From NCBI GenBank assembly GCA_942492635.1, contig CALOFP010000003.1:372001-436000 (forward strand): DNA of 64,000 nucleotides, read 5' to 3'. A program made the translations under genes and the position numbers. This stretch comes from CALOFP01 sp942492635 (GTDB taxonomy: Bacteria; UBP6; UBA1177; CALOFP01). The notes under the pieces are model-generated. The model ran no database searches. It was not told the DNA's origin and was given only the letters and a program-made list of their open reading frames with translations. Below, piece by piece: positions 42,803-51,368 of the stretch; position 1 is the first letter of the stretch, and each line of letters begins with the position of its first letter.

Positions 42803-43429
42803 ATGACGAAGGATATTAATTGCGCTTCCTGTGATAATGTTGTTGTTCTCGACTTTGAGACAAGCGGACTCTCGCCTCAATATGGCGACAGGGCTATTGA
42901 GATCGGTGCCGTAAAGATTGAAAAAGGTGTTGTCGTAGATCGTTTTCAACAACTTATAAACCCCGGTTTTAGGGTGAGTTCCTTTATTGCAGGCTATACG
43001 GGTATTACCAACGAAATGCTTAAGGATGCGCCTTCGGCCTATGAGGTCATGAGCGATTTCTCGGATTTTATCGAGGGGTGCAACCTGGTTGCGCACAACG
43101 CCTCCTTCGACAAAAGGTTTCTGGATTACGAATTTTCAAAAATCGGAAAAACCTATTCGGGTGATTTTGCATGCTCTCTTCTGATTTCCCGGCGACTCTA
43201 TCAGGATATTCACAGTCACAAGCTTGGAAATCTTGTGGAATTTCTCGCAATTCCCACAGACGGTGTGTTTCACCGCGCTCTTGCCGATTCCGAAATGACG
43301 GGAAGACTCTGGACGAAAATGACTGAAGATGTAAAAAGACATCGTGGATGCGACGTTTCTTTCGATTTTATGCGCCGTCTGTCAAAAACACCCAAACAGA
43401 AGGTTGCAAAACTGCTTTCGGGTGAGTAA
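42803..43429 (+). CDS. DnaQ-like 3'-5' exonuclease (DEDDh)
   Basis: A 208-residue exonuclease of the DNA polymerase III epsilon type. Exo I is DFETSG (Asp17, Glu19), Exo II HNASFDKRFLD (Asp103) and Exo III HRALADSEM (His157, Asp162), giving the DEDDh set. TGITNEML is typical of the family. It has no polymerase or UvrC extension, so it may act as a proofreading subunit or a stand-alone DNA or RNA exonuclease. ATG 42803 follows GAGGTGGGG. A single gene with its own promoter. Confidence 0.9.
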   Translation: MTKDINCASCDNVVVLDFETSGLSPQYGDRAIEIGAVKIEKGVVVDRFQQLINPGFRVSSFIAGYTGITNEMLKDAPSAYEVMSDFSDFIEGCNLVAHNASFDKRFLDYEFSKIGKTYSGDFACSLLISRRLYQDIHSHKLGNLVEFLAIPTDGVFHRALADSEMTGRLWTKMTEDVKRHRGCDVSFDFMRRLSKTPKQKVAKLLSGE

Positions 43430-43735
43430 CTTTTTCCCTCCGACACTTTTTCTTTGAGAAAACTCCTATCTTTCCGGCCAATGTATCGAGCCTTTTGATT
43501 TTTAAGATATGGAGTTGTTCCATCATCTTTTTTGAGATGACTCGTGTTGCCTATATCTTTAAATCTGCTGTAATAACAATAGGCCAATTCTTTTTCCTTC
43601 CTACTGTTTGTGAAATTTCCAAATGATTTCGTTTAACAACTTGCTCTTTACTTGATATTAAAATTATGTATAATATAAAATCGAATAAAAAGAAGCTTTG
43701 GTTTTTAAGGTTTAAATAGCTTTTCGGAGGCTTTA
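43430..43735. other. Intergenic region
   Basis: About 300 bp, AT-rich towards the right, with a probable promoter of the Cys-rich lipoprotein; no boxes assigned. Confidence 0.45.
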
Positions 43736-45241
43736 ATGAAAAAATCTATTGTTTTAACAGTTTTTTTCGCATTTTTTATTTTCTCCTGCGACAACGATCT
43801 CAACCGGGGCGAAGATGATTCGCGGAGTGTTGCTGAAGTCGGTTCGGAAAACAAAAGCGATTCAGATCTTCCTTCCGGCTCTGACGGCGGAAAAGAACCC
43901 GGAGCCGAGAATCAGTTTTGTGGGAACGGAATAAAAGAAGGGTATGAAATCTGCGACGGAAATGAGAGGCCCTGTTCATTCTACGGATTTAAATACGGTA
44001 TGGCTCCATGTTATTCAGACTGTTCCGGATACGACATGATCAACTGCAGCGACGAACAGGTTTGCGGAAACGGGAGTGTCGAAGGAAACGAAGTTTGCGA
44101 CGGAGATAAAAAGGCTTGCTTTAATTTGGGTTTCGAACACGGAATTGCACCGTGTCTTGACGACTGCTCAGGATTCGATACCGCCTACTGCAGCAACGAT
44201 CCCGCATGCGGTAACGGAACGAAAGAAGGCTATGAGGTGTGTGACGGGGAAAAGGTTCCCTGCACAAACTTCGGGTACAAATATGGTATGACAGAATGTA
44301 AATCCGACTGCTCAGGATTCGATACCGATACCTGCAGCAACGAACCCATCTGTGGAAACGGAATAAAAGAGGGTGATGAGATCTGTGACGGAAACCATCT
44401 GGATTGCAGAAATTTCGGATACGAAAGCGGAACAGCTCCCTGTCTGGCCGAATGCGACGGATTTAACATATCCTTCTGCAGTGATCTTCCCGATCCCGTT
44501 TGCGGAAACGGAAAACTGGAAGAGGGTGAGGAGTGCGACGACGGAAACAGAAAAGGGGGAGACGGTTGCAGCCCCGACTGTGAGTGGGAATTCGTAGGAG
44601 GCGAGATCGATTTTGACGCCACTTGCAAACCGAAGGCTGCAATCTGGAATAAGCCGCTGACTTCTTTCCTGAAGTTCAGTTTTACAGGGAAAGTCATGGC
44701 GTACAATGGAGAAGACCCTCAGGAGTTCATGTCTAAAGATTTTTTTCTCGATGCAAGAATTCGAGGAAAAGATGCGAATGTAGGCTATTCGATACCTCAA
44801 TCCCTTGATGAGCGGATTCAAATCCAATTTTTTGATCAGTATCCCCGAACCTATCCTGGAACGGAATCTCCCTCTTTCAGGTTTATAGTTGTCAGTTTAG
44901 AAGAGGAGGTCCTTAAAAAGGAGCAGGCTATTTCCGGTGGGCTTACGGTTGCAGACGATTCTTTTTCGGCTCAGGTAGTAGATCTGTGGCTGGATAAGGA
45001 AAGCTCGAATATTGAAAAAATGTGCGGCCGCTCAATTAATCTTCCTCAAAATTTTGCTTATTTCAGATCTTGCCAGAAAAATTCAACCTTTGGGCATGGT
45101 GAAATTCTTTCGCTGTGGGGTGTTCTCGAGATGGATGACAATCCAAAATCTTTTGCAGAGTCTCTGGAAGCGGGAACAAACTGCCTCTGCTATTACGGCG
45201 GCGCTGGGGATGGAACTCCCTGTGAAAGCGACGAAATTTAA
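43736..45241 (+). CDS. Cys-rich lipoprotein with myxococcal-type repeats
   Basis: A 501-residue lipoprotein. The signal peptide ends in the lipobox FIFSC. An acidic Ser/Gly linker runs to about residue 58. Four repeats of about 45-50 residues follow, each opening CGNG-x2-EG-x-E-x-CDG and each ending CSG(F/Y)D or similar, then a canonical Myxo_disulfide/DUF4215 repeat (CGNGKLEEGEECDDGNRKGG). The C-terminal 240 residues contain beta-rich sequence I do not recognise. Such repeats are abundant in surface proteins of Myxococcota and related deltaproteobacteria. Expected at the outer surface; role unknown. Confidence 0.85.
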   Translation: MKKSIVLTVFFAFFIFSCDNDLNRGEDDSRSVAEVGSENKSDSDLPSGSDGGKEPGAENQFCGNGIKEGYEICDGNERPCSFYGFKYGMAPCYSDCSGYDMINCSDEQVCGNGSVEGNEVCDGDKKACFNLGFEHGIAPCLDDCSGFDTAYCSNDPACGNGTKEGYEVCDGEKVPCTNFGYKYGMTECKSDCSGFDTDTCSNEPICGNGIKEGDEICDGNHLDCRNFGYESGTAPCLAECDGFNISFCSDLPDPVCGNGKLEEGEECDDGNRKGGDGCSPDCEWEFVGGEIDFDATCKPKAAIWNKPLTSFLKFSFTGKVMAYNGEDPQEFMSKDFFLDARIRGKDANVGYSIPQSLDERIQIQFFDQYPRTYPGTESPSFRFIVVSLEEEVLKKEQAISGGLTVADDSFSAQVVDLWLDKESSNIEKMCGRSINLPQNFAYFRSCQKNSTFGHGEILSLWGVLEMDDNPKSFAESLEAGTNCLCYYGGAGDGTPCESDEI

Positions 45242-45281
45242 TCATACTCGCTTCAGATCTGTAGCATAAAGAGATCATATT

Positions 45282-45315
45282 GATGGGCACTCAGCGCTTT
45301 GTCCATCCTACGTTT
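45282..45315. repeat. Dispersed repeat family D, copy 2
   Basis: GATGGGCACTCAGCGCTTTG then TCCATCCTACGTTT, matching the copy at 6693-6725. It sits between two convergent genes. Confidence 0.65.
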
Positions 45316-45346
45316 CAACCGCTTTTTGCTTCTTTTCTAATGGGAT

Positions 45347-46588
45347 TTAAAAGTATGCTTTTGCGCTCAGATAATAGATGTTGGGATAGGTTCCGAATTC
45401 ACTGTGAATTTCCGGGATAAATTTCTTCTCGATCTTTTTTCCGAAACTCAGGTAAGCTCCGGCTTCGAGATAGATGTTATCCGTTATGTTGTATTCGATT
45501 CCCGGGGCGATCATTGCGGAGGGATCGGTCAGATTGATCAGAAGCTGCATCTTTCCCGTCAGCAGGGGAACTATTTCGTAGGTTGCTCCGGGAGCTATGT
45601 AGTGCTTGCCGAGAAGGTAGGTGCCGCCTTCGAGATAGGCCGGTTTTGATATGTTTTTTGCATAATTTTCGGCGTCGAACTCTCCTGCTCCGTTGTAGTG
45701 ATATTCGATGAATGTGTAGAGATTGCAGCTGAAGTTGTAGTCGATTCCGGCGGTGAGCCTAAGGTAGTCTCTGTCGCTGTCTCTGCCGTCACTTGTAAAG
45801 TCGGTGAATGTCCATGCACCTTCGATCCATACTCCGGCATCGAAAAGTGAGCGGGTCATGTCGAATCCGAGAAGAAGATTCTTGTGGAAGTTTATTGCGA
45901 TGATTGAAACGTCCGTTTCGAAAAGATAGAAACGGCCTCTTGCATAGACTGCGCTTTTTGTAAAATCTGCATCGTCTCCAAAAACGTATCCCAAGTCTAT
46001 TTCATTCATTTCTCCGGCGGGAATGCGGACGCGAACCGCATCCACTCCGATTTTTTCCTCCCTTGAGAGTTCCTGGTATGCAAAAGGGCTCAGGATGTCT
46101 GTTGGATTAACAGCTTTTGCGCTTCCGAAGGAAATGGCCTGTCGACCTGCATAAATATCGAAATGGGGAGTTGTGAAGGTGAAAAAGAGCCTGTCGAGAT
46201 CGTGCGCGAGGTAAAATTTTCCCTCGGTTACAATTCTTCTGTCGAAATCGGCAATTCTGTAGGGTTCAACCCGGGGCGAGAGTCCGCCCAGTAGTGAGAG
46301 ATCTTTCTCTACTACCACAGGCGAAATTTGCCATGCAGCTTCAAAGGAGATCCAATCGATCTTGTTCCAGAGAACAGAAAGCCTGAGCGTGTTTTCAAAT
46401 GTTGTGTAGGGTTTATCTTCAAAGGTGGAGTAGGGGTCCTCATCGGTACTTTCTATATTGGTGTTTTCGGCAAGATCGGAAAAGTAGAGAAGTGATTTTC
46501 CGTAACCTCTTATATCAAATGGGAGATCGAGTGAAAAGAGCTGCGCTGAAATCAGGGTTGAAAAAGCGAAAATGAAGAGCTTTTTCAT
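45347..46588 (-). CDS. Outer-membrane beta-barrel protein of the export operon
   Basis: A 413-residue exported protein with a signal peptide (residues 1-19, ending LFSLD). The rest alternates polar and hydrophobic residues and is rich in Tyr, Phe and Trp, and ends in Phe, as beta-barrel outer-membrane proteins do. The segment HFDIYAGRQAISFGSAKAVNP resembles DUF1302-type porin-like proteins. Its ATG overlaps the ATPase stop by 4 nt. As the last gene of the operon it probably forms the outer-membrane part of, or receives the cargo of, the upstream ABC system. Confidence 0.8.
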   Translation of the reverse strand: MKKLFIFAFSTLISAQLFSLDLPFDIRGYGKSLLYFSDLAENTNIESTDEDPYSTFEDKPYTTFENTLRLSVLWNKIDWISFEAAWQISPVVVEKDLSLLGGLSPRVEPYRIADFDRRIVTEGKFYLAHDLDRLFFTFTTPHFDIYAGRQAISFGSAKAVNPTDILSPFAYQELSREEKIGVDAVRVRIPAGEMNEIDLGYVFGDDADFTKSAVYARGRFYLFETDVSIIAINFHKNLLLGFDMTRSLFDAGVWIEGAWTFTDFTSDGRDSDRDYLRLTAGIDYNFSCNLYTFIEYHYNGAGEFDAENYAKNISKPAYLEGGTYLLGKHYIAPGATYEIVPLLTGKMQLLINLTDPSAMIAPGIEYNITDNIYLEAGAYLSFGKKIEKKFIPEIHSEFGTYPNIYYLSAKAYF

Positions 46589-47277
46589 TTTCGAACCTCG
46601 TCATTCTGGATTTCGCCGTCGTGGAGCGAGATGAGCCTGTCGGCCCTTTCCATGATCATTGTGTCGTGGGTTGAGAAGAGAAAGGTGATTCCCCTTGCCT
46701 GGTTGAGCTCCTTCATCATGTCGAGCAGGGATGCTCCCGTCTTCGAATCGAGATTTGCCGTCGGCTCATCTGCGAGAATGATGTCCGGTCTTGAGACTAT
46801 GGCCCTGGCAATGGCCACCCGCTGCTGCTGTCCTCCCGAAAGTTCCGCCGGAATCCTTTTTTCCATTCCTTCCAGCCCGATTTCATTGAGGACGTGGCTC
46901 ACTCTTTCCCGTCTGTGGGCCTTTGAGATGCCCTGGAGCATCATGATGTACTCGATATTCTCCTCAACTGTGAGAACGGGAATGAGGTTGTAACTCTGGA
47001 AAATGAATCCGATGTGGTCACGCCTGAAATCGCTCAGTTCACGGCCGCTCATCTCGCTTATGTAGTGGCCGCCGAGTGAGACTGTTCCGCCTGTGGGCGT
47101 ATCCAGCCCGCTTATGAGGTTTAGAAGTGTGGATTTTCCCGACCCGGATGGTCCCGCAATTGCTGTAAATTCACCCCTTTCGATATCAAGCGTAACTCCC
47201 TTGAGGGCGTTAACCTCGACCAGTCCGTTTTTGTATGTTCTTTTAAGATCGCTTACCCGTATTACGTACTCTTTCAT
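46585..47277 (-). CDS. ABC transporter ATP-binding protein (LolD/MacB type)
   Basis: A 230-residue ATPase. Walker A is GPSGSGKSTLLN (about 41-52), the signature ELSGGQQQRVAIARA (about 141-155), Walker B IILADEPTANLDS, then the H-loop in FSTHD. The length and the FQSYNLIPVLTVEEN stretch (about 93-107) fit the LolD/MacB/FtsE-like group that pairs with FtsX-fold permeases. It lies between the second permease and the barrel gene and is translationally coupled to the latter. Confidence 0.94.
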   Translation of the reverse strand: MKEYVIRVSDLKRTYKNGLVEVNALKGVTLDIERGEFTAIAGPSGSGKSTLLNLISGLDTPTGGTVSLGGHYISEMSGRELSDFRRDHIGFIFQSYNLIPVLTVEENIEYIMMLQGISKAHRRERVSHVLNEIGLEGMEKRIPAELSGGQQQRVAIARAIVSRPDIILADEPTANLDSKTGASLLDMMKELNQARGITFLFSTHDTMIMERADRLISLHDGEIQNDEVRK

Positions 47278-47287
47278 TTTTTCCTCC

Positions 47288-48505
47288 TTAAAGTCCCTTC
47301 TTCATTGCCTTCGACGGTGTGATTTTGGCGGCGTGGATCGCCGGGTAGATTCCCACCAGAATTGTGAAGACAAAGAGAACAAAGGGGTAGATGATGTACT
47401 GCTTTATGTGAAAAACAGGGTAGATCACGCCGAAGGTGACTCCGACGAATTCGGTTCCCGTGTAGTCGATTCCGGTGTAAATTAGAATTAGGTTGACCAC
47501 CGTCCCTATAATAGAACCGATAACTATGCTGACGATGCTGAGGGCGCACGCCTCGAATATTATCAGAAGCGCCATCTGGAACGGCCTGGTTCCGACCGCC
47601 CGCAGGACTCCGAATTCAAACATTCTCTCATACAGCGACATGAAGAGGCTGTTCACGACTCCTGCGGCTACTACGAGAAAGAGAATGACGGCGAAAATCC
47701 AGACTGAAAACTGGGAGAGCTCTATGATGGAGCTGAGCTCACTGAGAAGTTGGGTCCAGCTGAGCGCCTCGTTGTCGTCCTTGGAGTAGCGGCCGAAGAA
47801 GGGGAGCGGTTCCATAGTGAGTTTTATATCACTGAATTTGAGGGCGATTTCGTGAATTTTGTTTCCAAGCCCCAGAAGTTTTTGGGATTTTTCCAGTTGG
47901 ATAAATGCCATACCCCGATCCATCTCCCTGATTCCGAACCTGAAAATACCGCCCACTCGGAACATCTCCTGTGAAAGTTCTCCGGTTTCGGCCTGGGCAA
48001 CGGTGAGAACGATCTTATCGCCGACTTCAACCTCCAGAATTTCTGCCAGTTTCTTTCCTATGAGAATTTTGGAATCGTCCTTTGTATCGAGATAAGAGCC
48101 CTTTATCACAGCCTCGTCGATTTTTGAAAGATTCTTCTCGTGAACCGGATCTATACCTGAAAGCATGACTGAATCGACGTTGGAGGGACTTGTGATCATG
48201 GCGTAGCTGACGGTTCTTGGTGCAAAATCGGTAAGATCCTTCTCCTTTCTGAGATTTTCAATGATGTTTTCATGATTTACTATGGTTTTTTCAACCTCGA
48301 AGGTTTTCCGGAATCCGTTTCGGTGTATTTGTCCCTCGCCGAGATATGTTGCGGTTGCAGAGCGAATCATGTTCTCCATCATGCCGATCATGAGCGCGTC
48401 CGTCAGCATGAGGCTGGCCACTCCGATACCAATGGCGAGAGCCGTGAGGAGTGTTCTCCGTTTGTTCCGGAACAGGTTCTTCCATGCAAGTTTAAAAAAT
48501 AGCAT
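47288..48505 (-). CDS. ABC transporter permease (FtsX/LolE-like), second copy
   Basis: A 405-residue permease with the MacB/Lol topology: a cytoplasmic start (FKLAWKNLFRNKRRTLLTAL), one membrane helix, a large periplasmic domain of about 200 residues, then three helices forming the FtsX domain (VNSLFMSLYERMFEFGVLRAVG). GGAGG precedes ATG 48505; the GTG 6 nt upstream is less well spaced. With the paralogue at 48515 it probably forms a LolC/LolE-like pair. These systems extract lipoproteins or other lipidated cargo from the inner membrane. Confidence 0.92.
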   Translation of the reverse strand: MLFFKLAWKNLFRNKRRTLLTALAIGIGVASLMLTDALMIGMMENMIRSATATYLGEGQIHRNGFRKTFEVEKTIVNHENIIENLRKEKDLTDFAPRTVSYAMITSPSNVDSVMLSGIDPVHEKNLSKIDEAVIKGSYLDTKDDSKILIGKKLAEILEVEVGDKIVLTVAQAETGELSQEMFRVGGIFRFGIREMDRGMAFIQLEKSQKLLGLGNKIHEIALKFSDIKLTMEPLPFFGRYSKDDNEALSWTQLLSELSSIIELSQFSVWIFAVILFLVVAAGVVNSLFMSLYERMFEFGVLRAVGTRPFQMALLIIFEACALSIVSIVIGSIIGTVVNLILIYTGIDYTGTEFVGVTFGVIYPVFHIKQYIIYPFVLFVFTILVGIYPAIHAAKITPSKAMKKGL

Positions 48506-48514
48506 CTGCACCTC

Positions 48515-49750
48515 CTAGTATGTTCGCATGGCGTCAACGGGGTTTGTTTTTGCAGCCCTGATGGCCGGAATTATGCTCACGATCACGGCCGAAAGAAGAA
48601 CAACGATGAAGGGTGTGGTGAACGCCTCGGCAACAAGATCCGACTTGATCGAGCTGACTGTAATGCCACCGACGGAGACCGGCTCGGGATATGTTATTCC
48701 ATATTTAACAAGGGGGTAATTCGCTGCTATACTTAAAAATATGGATATAGAATTGGATATGAGCGCTAAAATAAAGGTTTCGAGAATTACCGTTTTCGCA
48801 ATCGTAACCGGTCTCGTGCCTATCGCCTTCATAACTCCGAACTCCCGTGTTCTCTCGAGAATGGACATGAGAACGGTGTTGAGAACACCGATCGCGACGA
48901 TGATGGAGATGATGACGAGCATGACGTAGTTGCCCGCCTTGTCAGCCTCCATTGAACGGTAAAACTCCTGCTCCACAACTTCCCAGGGATCAACCTCAAA
49001 ATCGTTGAAAGAGTTCTTTCGGAGATTCTCGCCGATGGAAGATGCTGTCTGTTTTGAAAGCTTGTAGGACTCCAGAAGCACCGCAATTTCGTGAACCCTT
49101 CCCTCCAGCGCAAGAAACTCCTGCGCCTTGTTGAGATGTAGGTAGACGGCGTTCCTGTCCGCCATGTTCGCACCCTCCTTGAGAATGGCCACAACCCGGA
49201 AAATCTCGTTGGCGATAGATCCGTCGGCAGCCTGGGTGATGAGAACGATCTCACTTCCAAGTTTCGCCTTCAGGATATCCGCCATACCGCGACCGATCAT
49301 CGCCTCGCCGTACTCCTCATCCTTTGCCGGCTTGAGAAAACGTCCCTCGTCGATCTTTTTTTCAATGGTCGTGGTTTTTCGCTCCCTTTCCGGATCGATT
49401 CCTATGATTCTTGCGCCCGTTGTCTTTTTTTCAACAAAGGCGAGGGCCGATGCGAAAACACGGGGTGCGGAGGCTGCAACATTCTTCTCATCCGCTACTA
49501 TCCTGTTCAGTGTCTCGGAAAGTGGAAAGTTTTTGTAAATTCCGGGTCTTTCCAGATATCCCTTTGCGTGGATCTGCACGTGTCCCGTCCCGCTCTTCGT
49601 GAAAAGGTCGATAATGTTGCCGTATCCGCCCTCGGAAAGTGCGAGCGAGACAGAGAGAAGAATGAAACCGATAATCATGCTGAGCGCCGTGAGAATCGAT
49701 CTTCTCCGCTGCCGGAAAATGTTGCGGAACGCGATTTTAAGACTCAGCAT
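48515..49750 (-). CDS. ABC transporter permease (FtsX/LolC-like), first copy
   Basis: A 411-residue paralogue of the next gene, with the same order: SLKIAFRNIFRQRRRSILTAL, periplasmic domain, then three C-terminal helices with LNTVLMSILERTREFGVMKAIG. It ends 9 bp before the start of the second permease. ATG 49750 follows GGAGG, which overlaps the stop of the LolA-like gene. Two different permeases plus one ATPase give a LolCDE-type complex. The periplasmic domain differs enough between the two for a heterodimer. Confidence 0.92.
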   Translation of the reverse strand: MLSLKIAFRNIFRQRRRSILTALSMIIGFILLSVSLALSEGGYGNIIDLFTKSGTGHVQIHAKGYLERPGIYKNFPLSETLNRIVADEKNVAASAPRVFASALAFVEKKTTGARIIGIDPERERKTTTIEKKIDEGRFLKPAKDEEYGEAMIGRGMADILKAKLGSEIVLITQAADGSIANEIFRVVAILKEGANMADRNAVYLHLNKAQEFLALEGRVHEIAVLLESYKLSKQTASSIGENLRKNSFNDFEVDPWEVVEQEFYRSMEADKAGNYVMLVIISIIVAIGVLNTVLMSILERTREFGVMKAIGTRPVTIAKTVILETFILALISNSISIFLSIAANYPLVKYGITYPEPVSVGGITVSSIKSDLVAEAFTTPFIVVLLSAVIVSIIPAIRAAKTNPVDAMRTY

Positions 49751-49752
49751 CG

Positions 49753-50493
49753 TCACCTCCGTTTTCTAAGATTCCTCAGCGAGAATGTGTCTCCGGGCAG
49801 TTTTTTGTCGAACTCCGCCTCGAGATAGATGATTTTCGTACTGTGTCCCTTCTTTTTCTGGGGAACGATCTCCATGACGGATGGAATTCTCTTTCCGCCC
49901 ATCTCCTTGACCTCGCTGAAACGCATGATGCGCATCATGCGGCCCTTTTCATCGTAGTATTCGTAGGTGAGGGGAATCATGTCGGATTTTCGGACACGGG
50001 CAACAATCTTTCCCCACACAGTCGCCGTTTTCGCCTTCGGAAGAAGCTCCACAACCCAGTTTTCTCCCTTCGAATCGGCAAGACGGGCCGTGTAGTCATC
50101 CAGCATCGTGCTCTCCTTGACAAGATCGTCGTTGGTGAAATCCGATCCCATCCAGCTGCCCATCATCATGCTCGGCGGCACCTTCATCACTTTGTTGATC
50201 TTGGGAAAGTAGTTCCACATCTCAGTCTCTTTCCGGAGAGTTGAGATACCTTTCTCCTTTTTCGGAGCGAGAATTGTGATGAAAGTTTTGTTCATTCCCC
50301 TGGACCACGCCTTCATGGTGAGAGTGCGTTCCCAGTGAGGAGTTTTGATAACCATATTCATCTTTGAATAGCTGGTTTCGGACCTGTAGAGCCTGTCCAG
50401 ATGGTCCACGATCTTTTTGACTTCAGGAGCAAGTTCAACTCCGAAAAGTGGAAAAGAGATTAAAATCAGCGGGAGAATAAAAAATTTCCTCAT
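49753..50493 (-). CDS. Outer-membrane lipoprotein-sorting (LolA-like) protein
   Basis: A 246-residue exported protein. The signal peptide covers about residues 1-19 (ending FGVELA). The mature part follows the LolA-like pattern of the outer-membrane lipoprotein-sorting family: a half-barrel with repeated beta strands, TLTMKAWSRGMNKTFITILA and ETEMWNYFPKINKVMKVPPS. It would carry a hydrophobic cargo across the periplasm from the ABC permeases to the barrel protein. ATG 50493 was chosen because GGAGG lies directly upstream; an upstream extension overlaps the TetR gene. The stop lies 2 nt before the permease start. Confidence 0.88.
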   Translation of the reverse strand: MRKFFILPLILISFPLFGVELAPEVKKIVDHLDRLYRSETSYSKMNMVIKTPHWERTLTMKAWSRGMNKTFITILAPKKEKGISTLRKETEMWNYFPKINKVMKVPPSMMMGSWMGSDFTNDDLVKESTMLDDYTARLADSKGENWVVELLPKAKTATVWGKIVARVRKSDMIPLTYEYYDEKGRMMRIMRFSEVKEMGGKRIPSVMEIVPQKKKGHSTKIIYLEAEFDKKLPGDTFSLRNLRKRR

Positions 50494-50509
50494 GGTTTCC
50501 TCCAAAAAT

Positions 50510-51118
50510 TTATGACCTGTCTTCAAAAAGTCTTTTCGACATGAGCTGGCTGATCTCCTTCCAAAGTTCCCGGAACTCACCGAAGTCGTCCACCAGAAGA
50601 AGATAGTTTTTCATTCCGGCGATGAAAGTCATCAGGGAAAGAATTGTATTTCTCAGCCTTTTCGGATCCGGTTCTCGATCAGAGAGAGAGCGGATTTTTT
50701 CTGAAATTATGTCTATATATCGCTCGTTCATCTCACTCACGACATCTCTCAGACGTTTGTTCGAGAGAACCTCATCCCAGAGAGAGGTGACTCCGCGTCC
50801 ATTCCTGAGCATCTCTTCAGTACTGTTGATAACGTTTTCACCAAGCTTCAAGAGCATATCCTCCACGGAAGAAAACTCCAAGGAAAAGAAGTGGTTGATG
50901 AAAAGAGAGTGCATGGTCCTAATTGTCTCCTCCATAATGGAATCCATGTTGTCGAAGTGGTGGTAGAGACTGCCCTTGCCTATTCCCGCGCGCTCGACGA
51001 TAGCCCGCGTCGTAAGACCCTTTTTTCCCTCCTCGGCAATTATCTGCATAACCGCGTTGATAATAGCCATCTTTGTTTTTTCACCCCGTTCCTTTCTCTT
51101 ATCGCCTTTATCGATCAT
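50510..51118 (-). CDS. TetR regulator of the export operon
   Basis: A 202-residue TetR/AcrR regulator. The helix-turn-helix covers about residues 15-60, with LTTRAIVERAGIGKGSLYHHF as the recognition region. The C-terminal ligand domain resembles those of multidrug or lipid-export repressors. ATG 51118 follows GGAGG at 5 nt. It is the first gene of a six-gene run ending with the barrel protein. An imperfect palindrome 21 bp upstream of its start (51139-51152) is the likely operator, so the whole operon may be self-repressed. Confidence 0.92.
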   Translation of the reverse strand: MIDKGDKRKERGEKTKMAIINAVMQIIAEEGKKGLTTRAIVERAGIGKGSLYHHFDNMDSIMEETIRTMHSLFINHFFSLEFSSVEDMLLKLGENVINSTEEMLRNGRGVTSLWDEVLSNKRLRDVVSEMNERYIDIISEKIRSLSDREPDPKRLRNTILSLMTFIAGMKNYLLLVDDFGEFRELWKEISQLMSKRLFEDRS

Positions 51119-51138
51119 AGACACCTCCATTTTTTTAT

Positions 51139-51152
51139 ACCGGGCGCTCGGT
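51139..51152. promoter_or_regulatory. Candidate TetR operator of the export operon
   Basis: ACCGGGCGCTCGGT is a 14-bp inverted repeat with two mismatches, similar in form to known TetR/AcrR sites (ACCG...CGGT). It lies directly ahead of the TetR gene. Confidence 0.55.
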
Positions 51153-51368
51153 CCATTAATTAAAGGTTAAACCCTTTTTAAATAAATATCAAGGAAAATA
51201 GAGTTTGAAATTCAAAAATTGTTAATTTTTTCTGGACAAAACATCATTGAGCGCAAATCGCAGCTACCCGTCGGGTGGCCCAATTCTTCTGAATAAGAGA
51301 AAAAAATTAATAAACAAGACTTGTTCCTGTAACAAAACAAAAGAACTAATTGACTGCGGAGAGTCACT

